Assembly (NCBI GenBank): GCA_949317995.1
Contig: OX439040.1
Location: 75,365,972-75,429,971, forward strand
Source of the DNA: Acholoe squamosa
Lineage: Eukaryota > Annelida > Polychaeta > Phyllodocida > Polynoidae
DNA: 64,000 nucleotides
Direction of reading: 5' to 3'
Below are positions 22,441-30,569 of this stretch, piece by piece (positions within the stretch are counted from its first letter, which is position 1; the number at the start of each line of letters is the position of its first letter). A program made the position numbers and the translations under genes. The notes under the pieces are model-generated. The model did no database searches, had not been told where the DNA came from, and saw only the letters and a list, made by a program, of their open reading frames with translations.

Positions 22441-22780
22441 GGTGTGTGCACCGTTCGGCGGACAGCCCAAACCACTTACCTTATACACCATACCTAGCAC
22501 CTTTTTGTACATCTATCTCACCACTCTCCACTGTGTACCCTCTCCTCAATACTCACTCGGTAATTTCCCTCTCAAGCCATGCATTGGTGAGGCCTGCCTA
22601 GTTATAGAATAGATGCCCAGCTGTCTGTTTCCAATTGAAAGGGGTCAGTGAGACTGAGATGTAGAATAGAAATTGCTGGAAGGCTTCCCAAGGGAAGATT
22701 ACAGTGAGGCTCCTCTAGTTTGGATAATGCAACCTGTTAGCGTGGAAGCAATCTAGTACACCTTTCAGGGTTCAGGTTGT
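22441..22780. other. Spacer, nothing recognised
   Basis: No gene, element end or tandem repeat is seen. Confidence 0.4.
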
Positions 22781-22784
22781 GCTT

Positions 22785-23010
22785 TGATGCATCACGCCCT
22801 TCGTTGGTGCATCATGACGACCATTTGGTATGATGCACCCCTGCAGTAATGGCTTTTAAGGGCATTCATTGGAGCATCATGCAGACCCACAGGGGTGATA
22901 CAATGAAGTGCTGGCGAGACTGCTCGCCAGCACTTCATTGGTGCATCATGACGACCAATGGACATGATGCACTCCTGCATTAGCGGCCTTTAAAGGGTTA
23001 AAGGGTTAAC
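22785..23010. mobile_element. Cloverleaf repeat, well-preserved third hairpin and right arm
   Basis: An exact hairpin has arms caatgaagtgctggcgag (22901-22918) and its inverse (22923-22940) with a 4-nt loop. The canonical right outer arm follows: gaccaatggacatgatgcac, tcctgcattagcggccttta, aagggtt. Confidence 0.8.
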
Positions 23011-23222
23011 ACCTGTATGAGGTATGAGGCCAGATTCTGGCTGAGGCTAAGGAGCAGCTCCAGATACCAGAACCAGAGGTATGCATGAGCAGCTCACCAC
23101 GTGGTGCTCCACACCCCGTGGTGCTCATCGCTTTCCTCCCCCACCCAAAAATGTACTATGGTCTACCATTCCTGGGTAAAGGGTCATCGTTATTCATGTG
23201 GGGCAAGCACTAGTCTATCATA

Positions 23223-23381
23223 TATGGTAAATATCTCGTATAAGCCGTCGCGGCCTTTACCAGAATCCTAATCAAAATTAGTTATAGGATTGACCCAAAG
23301 TCTGGGTGCGGCGTATAGCATTCTCCTAAAGTCTGGATGCAGCTTAGGAGGGTGCGGCTTATACAAGGAAATTTACTGTAT
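23223..23381. mobile_element. TACCGTAA-family element (CTCGTATAAGCCG subtype)
   Basis: The left end tatggtaaatatctcgtata is the near inverse of the right end tatacaaggaaatttactgta. It is 159 bp and decayed, and lies about 120 bp upstream of the DIRS element. Confidence 0.65.
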
Positions 23382-23498
23382 ATCCCTGTCTTGAGACCTA
23401 GCACTGAATATAATGATCTTTCAGGACTGGATCTTAAATAAGGATCCCAGTGGCCACAGAGTTGACCTATTCTCAGTCATGAGAGGTATTTAACACCT

Positions 23499-23573
23499 AA
23501 TTTTACCTCGGGAATACCTCGGGTATTTCCGGAAACCGATGAGATACGAACGAGGGCGGTCACGTGATGACAG
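23499..23573 (+). repeat. Left terminal inverted repeat of DIRS element
   Basis: It begins aattttacctcgggaatacc. The inner 36 bp (23538-23573) are the exact inverse of 29239-29274. The outer 47 bp (23499-23545) are the exact inverse of 28969-29015 in the internal complementary region. The outer part resembles the right terminus only loosely and is about 60 bp shorter. It contains the palindromic E-box CACGTG (23561-23566) in gtcacgtgatgac, present in both terminal repeats. DIRS terminal repeats often act as promoters, so it is a candidate promoter element by inference. Confidence 0.9.
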
Positions 23574-23618
23574 TTTGGATCGAGCGTCCGTTTTTGGCAG
23601 ACGGTTTGAAACTTCCAG

Positions 23619-24407
23619 GTGAGTTTTTTGTTGTTTTCACCCGTTTTACTGCCCTTTTCTGGGCAGTTTTTGCCCTATTTTAAGGGTTTTTGTTCTTGTT
23701 TTCCTTCTGGCCAAGGTTACGCCGCTGGGGTACCTTTTTAGCGCTAGAAAATAAAGTTTTTCTCTCAAAGACGGTCGTCGTGTCGGCGGGCCGTAGAGAG
23801 ATCTTACATTTTACGTATTCCTGGAGGAATTCCGCTGGAATTCTCTCGATACAGGGATCTAACAGGGTTTTTTGAGCATTCCCTGATGTTTGGCACACTA
23901 TTTGCCTTCAGTTTGCACGTTTTTCGTGCAGTTTTGGTCGATAGCGATCGAAAAATTCTTCGTTGGGGCTCGGCGAGTTTCGCCGTTACCGCTAAGCGGG
24001 TCTGCTCCAGGTACATGTTTTTTCTAGTCCTGCTCTAAGTACATAGCGCTCGGCGAGTTTCGCCGTTGCCGCTAAGCGGGTCTGCTCCAGGTACAGGTTT
24101 TTTCTAGTCCTGCTCTAAGTACATAGCGCTCGGCGAGTTTCGCCGTTACCGCTAAGCGGGTCTGCTCCAGGTACACGCTTTTCTAGTCCTGCTCTAAGTA
24201 CATAGCGCTCGGCGAGTTTCGCCATTACCGCTAAGCGGGTCTGCTCCAGGTACACGGTTCTAGTCCTCCTCTAAGTACATAGCGCTCGGCGAGTTTCGCC
24301 GTTGACGCTAAGCGGGTCTGCTCCAGGTACATGTATCTTGTCCTGCTCTAAGTACATATTGTTTGGCAGCTAGTATTTAATCTTTTTATTTCTGCTCTTT
24401 TTTCCAG
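23619..24407 (+). other. Putative leader intron of the DIRS element
   Basis: The donor CAG|GTGAGT (junction 23618/23619) matches the animal consensus exactly. The acceptor is a pyrimidine-rich run ending ttttttccag (AG at 24406-24407), one base before the Gag ATG. Removing these 789 bp deletes the whole 80-bp tandem array. An upstream ATG in the terminal repeat (23539) opens a 26-codon frame that would then join in frame to the Gag ATG; unspliced, it hits TGA at the donor. Sites and frames are seen; splicing itself is inferred. Confidence 0.45.
23968..24358 (+). repeat. Five-copy 77-80 bp tandem repeat in DIRS leader
   Basis: Units start at 23968, 24048, 24128, 24207 and 24284 (periods 80, 80, 79, 77) with the phrase gctcggcgagtttcgcc. 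Each unit holds two mini-hairpins (ggcga-gtt-tcgcc and ccgct-a-agcgg), a donor-like ccaggtaca and a pyrimidine-rich ctagtcctgctctaag. The high similarity implies recent amplification. Possible roles are RNA structure, splicing control or promoter function; none is shown. Confidence 0.95.
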
Positions 24408-24408
24408 G

Positions 24409-25818
24409 ATGGCAAGTACATCTCAGTCCAGTCCCACTGCTGTGGAGAAGGGGAAGAAATCACATAAGAACTCAAGTTCCAGCTCTGCTAGATCTTCATC
24501 TAGGCATTCTAAGGATAAGGGTGCTGAGAAAGACACTGTGAGTTCAGTAAACTCTGAGAAGGAGCCTGAAGTTCAAACTACTGAGACTCCCAGTGCTCCT
24601 GTGCTGTTGGTCCAGCAGCCACCTCAAAGATGGGCTCCTCCTATGCCCTACTACCAGCAGGGTTATGATTACTATCAGGACCCTTATCAGCCGATGGATT
24701 ATGCCTATGGTATGGATCACATGGCCTACCAGTGTGAACCAGTAGAGGAGGAAGGTCAGGGTTATGTGGTACTAGGCCCACATGGACAGGCACATGCTAT
24801 GTCAGTAGTGGATGATGAGGAGGAAGTGGTTTCTGTGCAAGGTGATTTTGAGGCACAGTCGTCAAAGGCTAAGCCACCTCCAATAGACCATCTCAAGGGG
24901 CTAACTGGAAGCCTAGCTGAGAGTATCCAGTCATACAGACGGGAAAAAGCGGAACTAACCAAGGAAGGCCCCACCGTACATGAAGCCCTCTCCGATGCCA
25001 TCAATTCCTATTTTGAAGAGACTTATATTGCCCAGGACTTGGAGAAAGCGGCTAAAGATTTTCCTAGGCCTTCAAATGTGCAGAGACTGGTAGCACCTAA
25101 GTTAGAGGAAGCAATTTTCAACTCTGAGGCACTTTCCAAGAATGCGGCAGTCCGTATGCTGGATGTATCTCTTCAGACCCTGCAGAAAGGGGTGGTCTCG
25201 GCCATTGCAGCTATGGCACCGTTAGGTTCGATGATGTTGGAGAAAGGGCCCGAGGACCAACAACTGGATGCCTTTGGAAGGGATTTTAATAAGGCAACCA
25301 GACTACTGGTCAATGTATGCAATGGGCTATCGGTGAAGAGGAGGGACTTGCTAAAACCTTTCCTTGCTAAGCCCTATGCTAAGGCGCTCACTAAGACCAA
25401 CATTGATGGGGACCCACAATGGCTTTTTGGGGGCAACCTGGAGGCTCGTATTAAACAAGCTGAGGAGGACAAGAAGATCTCAGACAAGGTTCTAGCGTCC
25501 AAACGCCCGGGGCCGCAGGATTCTCATTCCCAGTCTAAGAGGCAGAAGGTCATGGGCACAGCACCTGCTCAAGCCTGGGGGCCTAGACACCCTTATGGAC
25601 AGAACCACTACTATGGCCAGGGCCCTAGGGGCCGCTACCCTGTTCCGCGCCATCAATACGCTCAGCCGAGATTTCAAGTGGCTCATGGCTACAGGCAGAC
25701 TTACTCTCAGAATTACCAGACACAAGGCCAGGGTTACCGCTTCAAAGCACCTCGTCCGCAGGGCCAAGGTCAGCAGCAGCAAGCCCAACAGGGTTTTTCC
25801 AAGAAGGGGCCCAAGTAG
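24409..25818 (+). CDS. gag: Gag-like protein of DIRS element (469 aa)
   Basis: This is the first ORF of the DIRS element and the presumed structural, RNA-binding protein. The N-terminus (about 1-60) is Ser/Lys-rich and likely disordered. Residues about 75-115 are Tyr/Gln/Pro-rich. Residues about 165-370 form a predicted helical core with motifs of the type seen in DIRS Gag proteins (LAESIQSYRREK, LEEAIFNSEALSKNAAVRML). The C-terminus (about 385-469) is rich in Gly, Gln, Tyr and Arg, basic and prion-like, and ends in a Gln run. No CCHC zinc knuckle is present, so RNA binding probably rests on the basic tail. The start is the ATG directly after a putative acceptor. The stop (25816-25818) lies 18 nt past a slippery heptamer leading into the RT frame. 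Confidence 0.85.
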   Translation: MASTSQSSPTAVEKGKKSHKNSSSSSARSSSRHSKDKGAEKDTVSSVNSEKEPEVQTTETPSAPVLLVQQPPQRWAPPMPYYQQGYDYYQDPYQPMDYAYGMDHMAYQCEPVEEEGQGYVVLGPHGQAHAMSVVDDEEEVVSVQGDFEAQSSKAKPPPIDHLKGLTGSLAESIQSYRREKAELTKEGPTVHEALSDAINSYFEETYIAQDLEKAAKDFPRPSNVQRLVAPKLEEAIFNSEALSKNAAVRMLDVSLQTLQKGVVSAIAAMAPLGSMMLEKGPEDQQLDAFGRDFNKATRLLVNVCNGLSVKRRDLLKPFLAKPYAKALTKTNIDGDPQWLFGGNLEARIKQAEEDKKISDKVLASKRPGPQDSHSQSKRQKVMGTAPAQAWGPRHPYGQNHYYGQGPRGRYPVPRHQYAQPRFQVAHGYRQTYSQNYQTQGQGYRFKAPRPQGQGQQQQAQQGFSKKGPK

Positions 25819-25835
25819 GGCAGGTGAGTCCCTTC
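25791..25835 (+). promoter_or_regulatory. Putative -1 ribosomal frameshift signal (Gag to RT)
   Basis: The heptamer G GGT TTT (25791-25797) is in the correct phase in the Gag frame. Slipping back one base enters the RT frame, which is open here. After a 5-nt spacer, 25803-25810 (gaaggggc) pairs with 25828-25835 (gtcccttc): 8 bp including one G-U, with a 17-nt loop holding the Gag stop. Heptamer, spacer and stem follow the known layout of -1 signals. Activity is inferred. Confidence 0.45.
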
Positions 25836-27496
25836 CCACTACATAACACTGTCCAATCCTTTCAAGGGGGTAACATTCTGAAGTGTGCTGATGCTTGGTT
25901 TAAACTCACCAAGGACCCTTGGATCTTAGCCATGTCTCAGGGTGTCACCATTGACTTTAATGCCTTACCATCCCAGGACTGGGTGCCTCCTCCATATAAA
26001 CTTGATCCGGTAGAGGTGGCCTTTATGGATAAGGAAGTAGATAAAATGGTAGCTAGGGGTATTATTGAGTTTACAGTACATGAACAAGGCGAATTCATCT
26101 CCAATGTTTTCCTGCGTCCCAAGCCCAATGGGGATTACAGGCTTATTTTGGATTTGACAGATATGAACAAGCAGGTCATGTATGAGCATTTTAAGATGGC
26201 CTCCCTACAAACTGCTGTGGACCTTGTCACCCCTAATTGTTTTATGGGGAGTGTGGATTTAAAAGATGCCTATTACTCTATTCCTGTACGAGAAGATTAT
26301 CGTAAATTTCTGAAGTTCAGGTGGAATGGGGTCCTCTACCAGTTTGTAGGGATGCCAAACGGTCTTTCATGTGCACCAAGAGTATTCACTAAGTTGCTCA
26401 TTCCCCCCTTCGCAAAGCTAAGGGAGGAGGGACACATCTGTTTCCCCTACATTGACGATTCTTTTATTATGCATGAGTCAAAAGAAGGTTGTGAGCAATC
26501 TATCAGAAGAGTGTGTGAAACCCTGGATGGGTTAGGCTTTGTAATTCACCCAGATAAGTCAGCCTTTGTAGCCTCGCAAAGGGTGATCTTCTTGGGTTTT
26601 TGGATTGACTCTGTGGATATGTCTATATATCCAACTCAGGAGAAGGTAGACAAATTCATGTCAGATTCCTACTTGCTGCTGGGGAAAGTCAAGCCAAAAA
26701 TCAGGGAGGTTGCATCTCTCATAGGTCTTATGATAGCTTACTCGGCAGGAGTTCAATATGGGCCTGCACATATTAAAGGACTTGAGAAATGCAAGAATGA
26801 ATGGTTAGCCTACCGAAAAGGGAATTTTGATGCAAAAATGGTACTTTCCAAGGATGCTATACAGGACATACTATGGTGGCGAGCCAGCATACCAACTGCT
26901 AAGAAGGCACTGGATGTAGGTCCACCAGAGTTTGAATTGTATACGGATGCATCGGATGACGGCTGGGGTGCACACAGGGGGAACGTCAGAACTAATGGCA
27001 GATGGCTTCCCTCTGAGGTGGACTTCCACACCAACATCCACGAGACCATGGCAATAGAATATGGGCTAAAATCGTTGTGTAAAGTGAGAGGGGCTCATAT
27101 TAGGGTCATGACAGATAATACCACGGCACTTGCATATGTGAGACATATGGGAGGGCTGCAGTCTCCAATGTGTAATCTGGTATCAAGAAACATCTGGAAC
27201 TGGTGTGAGTCTAGAGGGATCTGGTTGACAGCGGCTCATGTGCCGGGAGTGGATAATGTCATCGCTGATCATGAGTCACGCCATTTCCAAGATGAGACTG
27301 AGTGGGAGATAAATGAATCAATTTTTGAAATCATTTGTGAAAGGTTTGGGAGGCCTCAGGTGGACATGTTCGCTTCTAGAACAAATTGTAAAGTTCAATG
27401 TTTTGTGTCACGTAGGCCAGAACCAGAAGCATGGAAAGTTGACTCTTTCTCATTCACATGGCCTAATAAGCTCTTATATTGTTTTCCTCCGTTCAG
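25824..27496 (+). other. Putative second intron removing the RT ORF
   Basis: The donor CAG|GTGAGT (25823/25824) is the same 9-mer as the leader donor. The acceptor is ttgttttcctccgttcag ending at 27496. Joining them links the RT-frame codon CAG (25821-25823) to CAT (27497) in the recombinase frame without a shift; the 1673-bp length gives the required phase change. It would yield a transcript carrying Gag then recombinase. The stem of the putative frameshift signal straddles this donor, so splicing would destroy it. Inferred only. Confidence 0.35.
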
Positions 27497-27713
27497 CATT
27501 GCAGGCCGGGTGCTTCAACGCATATTGAGGGCAGGAGCAAGGGCAATACTCGTGATGCCGGATTGGGAGAGTCAACCCTGGAAGGCAAAAGCCCACAAGT
27601 ATGCGGTGGACTACGTACGGTTCCGCAAGAGAAAGAACAACCTACTACCTCATGGGGCCCCTACAAGCCTACAGTTCATAGGAAGTCTACCAATTATAGC
27701 TTTCCTTTTCTGA
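25824..27713 (+). CDS. pol: Reverse transcriptase / RNase H / methyltransferase-like polyprotein (629 codons shown)
   Basis: The frame is in -1 phase to Gag, is open upstream to at least 25680, and has no early ATG (the first Met is at codon 37). It is therefore probably made as a Gag fusion. RT: FLRPKPNGDYRLILDL (96-111), catalytic Asp in GSVDLKDAYYS (about 145), FVGMPNGLSCAPRVF (174-188) and YIDD (209-212), so the active-site Asp residues are present. RNase H: YTDAS (Asp 375), HETMA (Glu 407), TDNTT (Asp 431) and GVDNVIADHESR (Asp 482), apparently complete. The C-terminal part (about 505-600) has DMFASR, LLYCFPPF and MPDWESQPW, the domain often called Dam-like methyltransferase in DIRS1 elements. 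Its catalytic status is uncertain. It overlaps the recombinase ORF by about 235 nt. Confidence 0.9.
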   Translation: MSPFPLHNTVQSFQGGNILKCADAWFKLTKDPWILAMSQGVTIDFNALPSQDWVPPPYKLDPVEVAFMDKEVDKMVARGIIEFTVHEQGEFISNVFLRPKPNGDYRLILDLTDMNKQVMYEHFKMASLQTAVDLVTPNCFMGSVDLKDAYYSIPVREDYRKFLKFRWNGVLYQFVGMPNGLSCAPRVFTKLLIPPFAKLREEGHICFPYIDDSFIMHESKEGCEQSIRRVCETLDGLGFVIHPDKSAFVASQRVIFLGFWIDSVDMSIYPTQEKVDKFMSDSYLLLGKVKPKIREVASLIGLMIAYSAGVQYGPAHIKGLEKCKNEWLAYRKGNFDAKMVLSKDAIQDILWWRASIPTAKKALDVGPPEFELYTDASDDGWGAHRGNVRTNGRWLPSEVDFHTNIHETMAIEYGLKSLCKVRGAHIRVMTDNTTALAYVRHMGGLQSPMCNLVSRNIWNWCESRGIWLTAAHVPGVDNVIADHESRHFQDETEWEINESIFEIICERFGRPQVDMFASRTNCKVQCFVSRRPEPEAWKVDSFSFTWPNKLLYCFPPFSIAGRVLQRILRAGARAILVMPDWESQPWKAKAHKYAVDYVRFRKRKNNLLPHGAPTSLQFIGSLPIIAFLF

Positions 27714-28726
27714 GGCGACGCCTCCAAAAGGAAGGGTATGACAAGGCTTCCATTGACCTTATGATAAAAGCTTGGAGACCATCTACAAGAAAACTTTATA
27801 CGACTTACATAAACAAATGGATAGTTTTCTGTGTTGAACGGGGTTATAACTGGATGAAGGGCACTATGCCACAAGTGTGTAAATTTATGAGAACTTTGTA
27901 TGACTCGGGAGTAGGTCACGGAGTTATGAATGTGGCACGATGTGCTTTGGGAACCCTGTTACCACAGGTAGATGGGGAGCCTATTGGGCAACATCCAAAC
28001 ATTTGCCATATGGTGAAGGGTACGTACGAAGATAGACCTAGTGGACCAAGGTATGACACGTTTTGGGACGTTACAAAGGTATTCAAGTTGTTCAAAAGTT
28101 GGGGGGATAACAGTTCTTTGTCACTTAAGAAGTTATCGTTGAAACTAGCGGTCTTAATTTTGCTTGTCACATCTCAAAGAGGGCAGACAATCTTAGCGTT
28201 AAGGACAGATGAACTGTCTTGGGAAGACAGAAATGCTGTCTTCAGACTCAGTACTCTGTTAAAGTCTAACAGAGTCGGTGACCCTTTAAACACTGTGGTC
28301 TTGCGACCCTACATCCTGAATGAAAAACTCTGTGTGGTCAGCACCCTTAAGGCATATCTCACTAGGAGGCAAAAGGTCCGTGAAAAGTCTGAACGACTTA
28401 GGAGGAAGCTGAACCTCCCACCTCTTGAAAATCCACTGCAGCTCCTTATGAGTTACATTTCGCCTCATGACGGAATCAGTAGGGATACCCTGGCCAGGTG
28501 GACCATTGCCACTCTAGACATGGCCGAGATTGACACTTCACGTTGGAAGGCCCACTCTACTCGTGGGGCTTCAGCTTCAGCTTCCACCAAGGTAGGATCC
28601 TGCTTGAATGCCGTAATGCGCCTGGCAGGGTGGAAGTCAGCTGACTCATATCGGAAATTCTACAACAAGCCCATCGAGGTGGATACAGAGCATGTAGCTA
28701 CAAACTTGCTGAGACTAGCAGATTAG
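27479..28726 (+). CDS. yr: DIRS tyrosine recombinase (about 415 codons in the open frame)
   Basis: This site-specific recombinase integrates circular DIRS DNA. Numbered from 27479, the catalytic set is visible: Arg 234 (TSQRGQT), Lys about 262 (LLKSNR), His 359 and Arg 362 (HSTR), Trp 385 (AGWKS) in the second-His position, and the Tyr nucleophile most likely 395 (YRKFYNKP). The N-terminal core-binding part starts around 75 (FPFLRRRLQKEGYDKA). The frame is open from 27470. The first ATG (27761) falls inside the core-binding domain, so translation probably does not start there. Fusion by splicing or another recoding event is likely. It is in -1 phase to the RT ORF; no clear slippery heptamer was found in the overlap. 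No disabling change is seen. Confidence 0.9.
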   Translation: MFSSVQHCRPGASTHIEGRSKGNTRDAGLGESTLEGKSPQVCGGLRTVPQEKEQPTTSWGPYKPTVHRKSTNYSFPFLRRRLQKEGYDKASIDLMIKAWRPSTRKLYTTYINKWIVFCVERGYNWMKGTMPQVCKFMRTLYDSGVGHGVMNVARCALGTLLPQVDGEPIGQHPNICHMVKGTYEDRPSGPRYDTFWDVTKVFKLFKSWGDNSSLSLKKLSLKLAVLILLVTSQRGQTILALRTDELSWEDRNAVFRLSTLLKSNRVGDPLNTVVLRPYILNEKLCVVSTLKAYLTRRQKVREKSERLRRKLNLPPLENPLQLLMSYISPHDGISRDTLARWTIATLDMAEIDTSRWKAHSTRGASASASTKVGSCLNAVMRLAGWKSADSYRKFYNKPIEVDTEHVATNLLRLAD

Positions 28727-28968
28727 TTTCCTTGAACGTTCAAATGTATGGGTTATCTGGTGTATGAATTGCATTGGTTGGTTATTTGACTACTCCAGAT
28801 TACTAGTGTATTGTGCTTTAACCAAGTTGGTTATGATAAAGGTCAGAAAATTAAAGCTGTTGAATTGATTCGGTTTTGGTCTTGGTCAATTATTAAATTG
28901 ATAATAATTGAGAATTATTGATAATAGCCAAAAATCTTTATGACTAGAAAAACACATTGGCTTTCAAC
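28727..28968 (+). other. 3' untranslated region of DIRS element
   Basis: AT-rich sequence between the recombinase stop and the internal complementary region. ATTAAA motifs at 28850-28855 and 28892-28897 are possible polyadenylation signals. If used, the transcript would end before the complementary region, which would conflict with the DIRS replication model, so readthrough must occur at least sometimes. Confidence 0.4.
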
Positions 28969-29112
28969 ATCTCATCGGTTTCCGGAAATACCCGAGGTAT
29001 TCCCGAGGTAAAATTTTGGAATTTTGGGAAACTTACCGTAGGGTACCGGAGGGAAGTTGAAGTAAAACTTCTTATTTTACCGAGGGAATACGGGGTATTG
29101 GAGGAACAGATG
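28969..29112 (+). repeat. Internal complementary region (ICR) of DIRS element
   Basis: Positions 28969-29015 are the exact complement of the left terminus (23499-23545). Positions 29011-29112 are the exact complement of the right terminus (29271-29372). The two parts share five bases (29011-29015, aaatt). The ICR is thus a copy of the joined ends of a circle. In the DIRS model it templates end completion and circle closure (family knowledge). Confidence 0.95.
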
Positions 29113-29238
29113 CCCTTCCCACCCTACCCGTATTCTTTCGAGGTAATTATTATTATATAAAAAATTTAAATGTCTAATCTGGTTTGTTTCCAGAAAATTG
29201 TGTGTGTTTTTCTACTCATAGATTTTAGGTTTTCAAGT

Positions 29239-29372
29239 CTGTCATCACGTGACCGCCCTCGTTCGTATCTCATCTGTTCCTCCAATACCCCGTATTCCCT
29301 CGGTAAAATAAGAAGTTTTACTTCAACTTCCCTCCGGTACCCTACGGTAAGTTTCCCAAAATTCCAAAATTT
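29239..29372 (+). repeat. Right terminal inverted repeat of DIRS element
   Basis: The inner 36 bp (29239-29274) mirror the left repeat and carry the same CACGTG (29246-29251). The outer 98 bp run to ...attccaaaattt and are the exact complement of 29011-29112. The outer end is about 60 bp longer than the left one and only loosely similar, as in DIRS elements with unequal terminal repeats. The 126 bp between ICR and this repeat are unique. Confidence 0.9.
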
Positions 29373-29705
29373 CCAGCAGTTGTACAGGAATAGTGATTAA
29401 ATGCAGCAATATAGTTTGTGAACCTTTGGCAGAGATTGTTCTCCATAGTCACCCTACACCTCCAGCACTTAGATCTGCTGTCTAGGCAGTGTTCGCCCTC
29501 TGGCCCCTCCCTCCCCCGCCGCCCTCGCGCCTGCTGCAGGCCCTTATAACGCAGGTCATGCCTGCTACCACTGTATACCAACGGGAAAGAGGCAGCTCTC
29601 AGCAGTTTTCCCCCTCACCCCTCCTCATAGATTCGGTCATTCATATCATAGATTTGGTCATCCATAGATGCGGTCACTGCTGTTTCGGGCAAGCAGCGTA
29701 TAAAT
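29373..29705. other. Spacer, nothing recognised
   Basis: Contains a C-rich block (about 29495-29530). No gene is seen. Confidence 0.4.
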
Positions 29706-29880
29706 TCAGGGATGTAAGTCTTCAGGTTTTATCAGGATTTCCTGATTTCTGAGAATATTGAATGACATTTTTTTTCCTTATACGAGTGGTAAGGGGGGCT
29801 GTTTGGGAAAACAGAAGGCTTTTATATCAAGGAAACATATGGCTTCCTGATTTTTGCCCATGTCTGACTTACATCCCTGA
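29706..29880. mobile_element. CAGGGATG-family TIR element, 175 bp
   Basis: The left end tcagggatgtaagtc is inverted at the right end gacttacatccctga. TAAAT lies directly outside both ends, a probable 5-bp target duplication. There is an inner partial inverse (aggatttcctga / tcctgattttt). No ORF is seen. Related ends occur at 39756-40089 and 58043-58828. Confidence 0.75.
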
Positions 29881-30569
29881 TAAATACCTGTCCGAAGAGA
29901 AAAGAAAGGACTTCATGTCCGAAATCGAATGTCTGAGTTCCTCGATGGCCCCCGGACGTAAAACTAAACAAACAAACAAACAGCCATCGAGCCCGTCTAA
30001 GTCTTACAGTGCAAGGGTATCTAGTATGGTGTATACCAAGAGATTTTAGTCACCAAGCGGTCTGAGTGGAGGGTATCTAGTGTGGCAGTTACCAGTGAGC
30101 TGTATGTGAGGGTATCTAGTATTGTGTATAGCCAAATCTCAGCCATTTAGCCATCTAAGCCTTGCAGTGCAAGGGTATCTGGTGTATACCAAGAGGTCCC
30201 AGCCACCGAGGCTAAGTCTAAGTCTTACATTCAGAGGGTATCTAGTATGGTGTATACCAGGAGATCTTTGCCACTGTGCATGCTGACTCAGTCTTAGAGT
30301 TTATACCAACAGATCTCAGCCACCAAGCCATCTAAGTCTTTCAGTGCAAGGGTATATAGTATGCCAGTTACCAGGAGATTTTAGCCACTGTGAATGCTGT
30401 CTTTGTCTTAGAGTGTCTAGTTTGTTGCGTACCAGGGGAATTCAACCACCGAGCTGTTTCAAGTCTTGCAGTGAAAGGATGTCTACCAATTCAGTGTAAA
30501 TCAACAGCTCACAGCTACAAAACCCATTCAGTCTTACAGTTCAAGGATATCAAGTATGGTGTAACCTGG

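Larger units (their letters stand above)
23499..29372 (+). mobile_element. Complete DIRS1-like tyrosine-recombinase retrotransposon (5874 bp)
   Basis: Seen directly: three long ORFs in order (Gag-like, RT/RNase H plus C-terminal domain, tyrosine recombinase), inverted termini, and an internal region (28969-29112) whose first part is the exact complement of the left end and whose second part is the exact complement of the right end. That layout is diagnostic of DIRS1-type elements. In the DIRS model a circular DNA is formed using the internal complementary region and is integrated by the element's own recombinase, without target duplication (family knowledge). None is seen here. No frame is broken and the complementary regions match perfectly, so the copy looks young. 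The flanks are ...ttaacaccta and tccagcagttg.... No integrase or aspartic protease is found, as expected for DIRS elements. Confidence 0.95.

Noticed and set aside
27470-27713. A -1 slippery heptamer in the overlap of RT and recombinase ORFs
   Set aside because: None of the in-frame heptamers fits X XXY YYZ, so frameshifting is not proposed for the recombinase. Splicing or another start is more likely.
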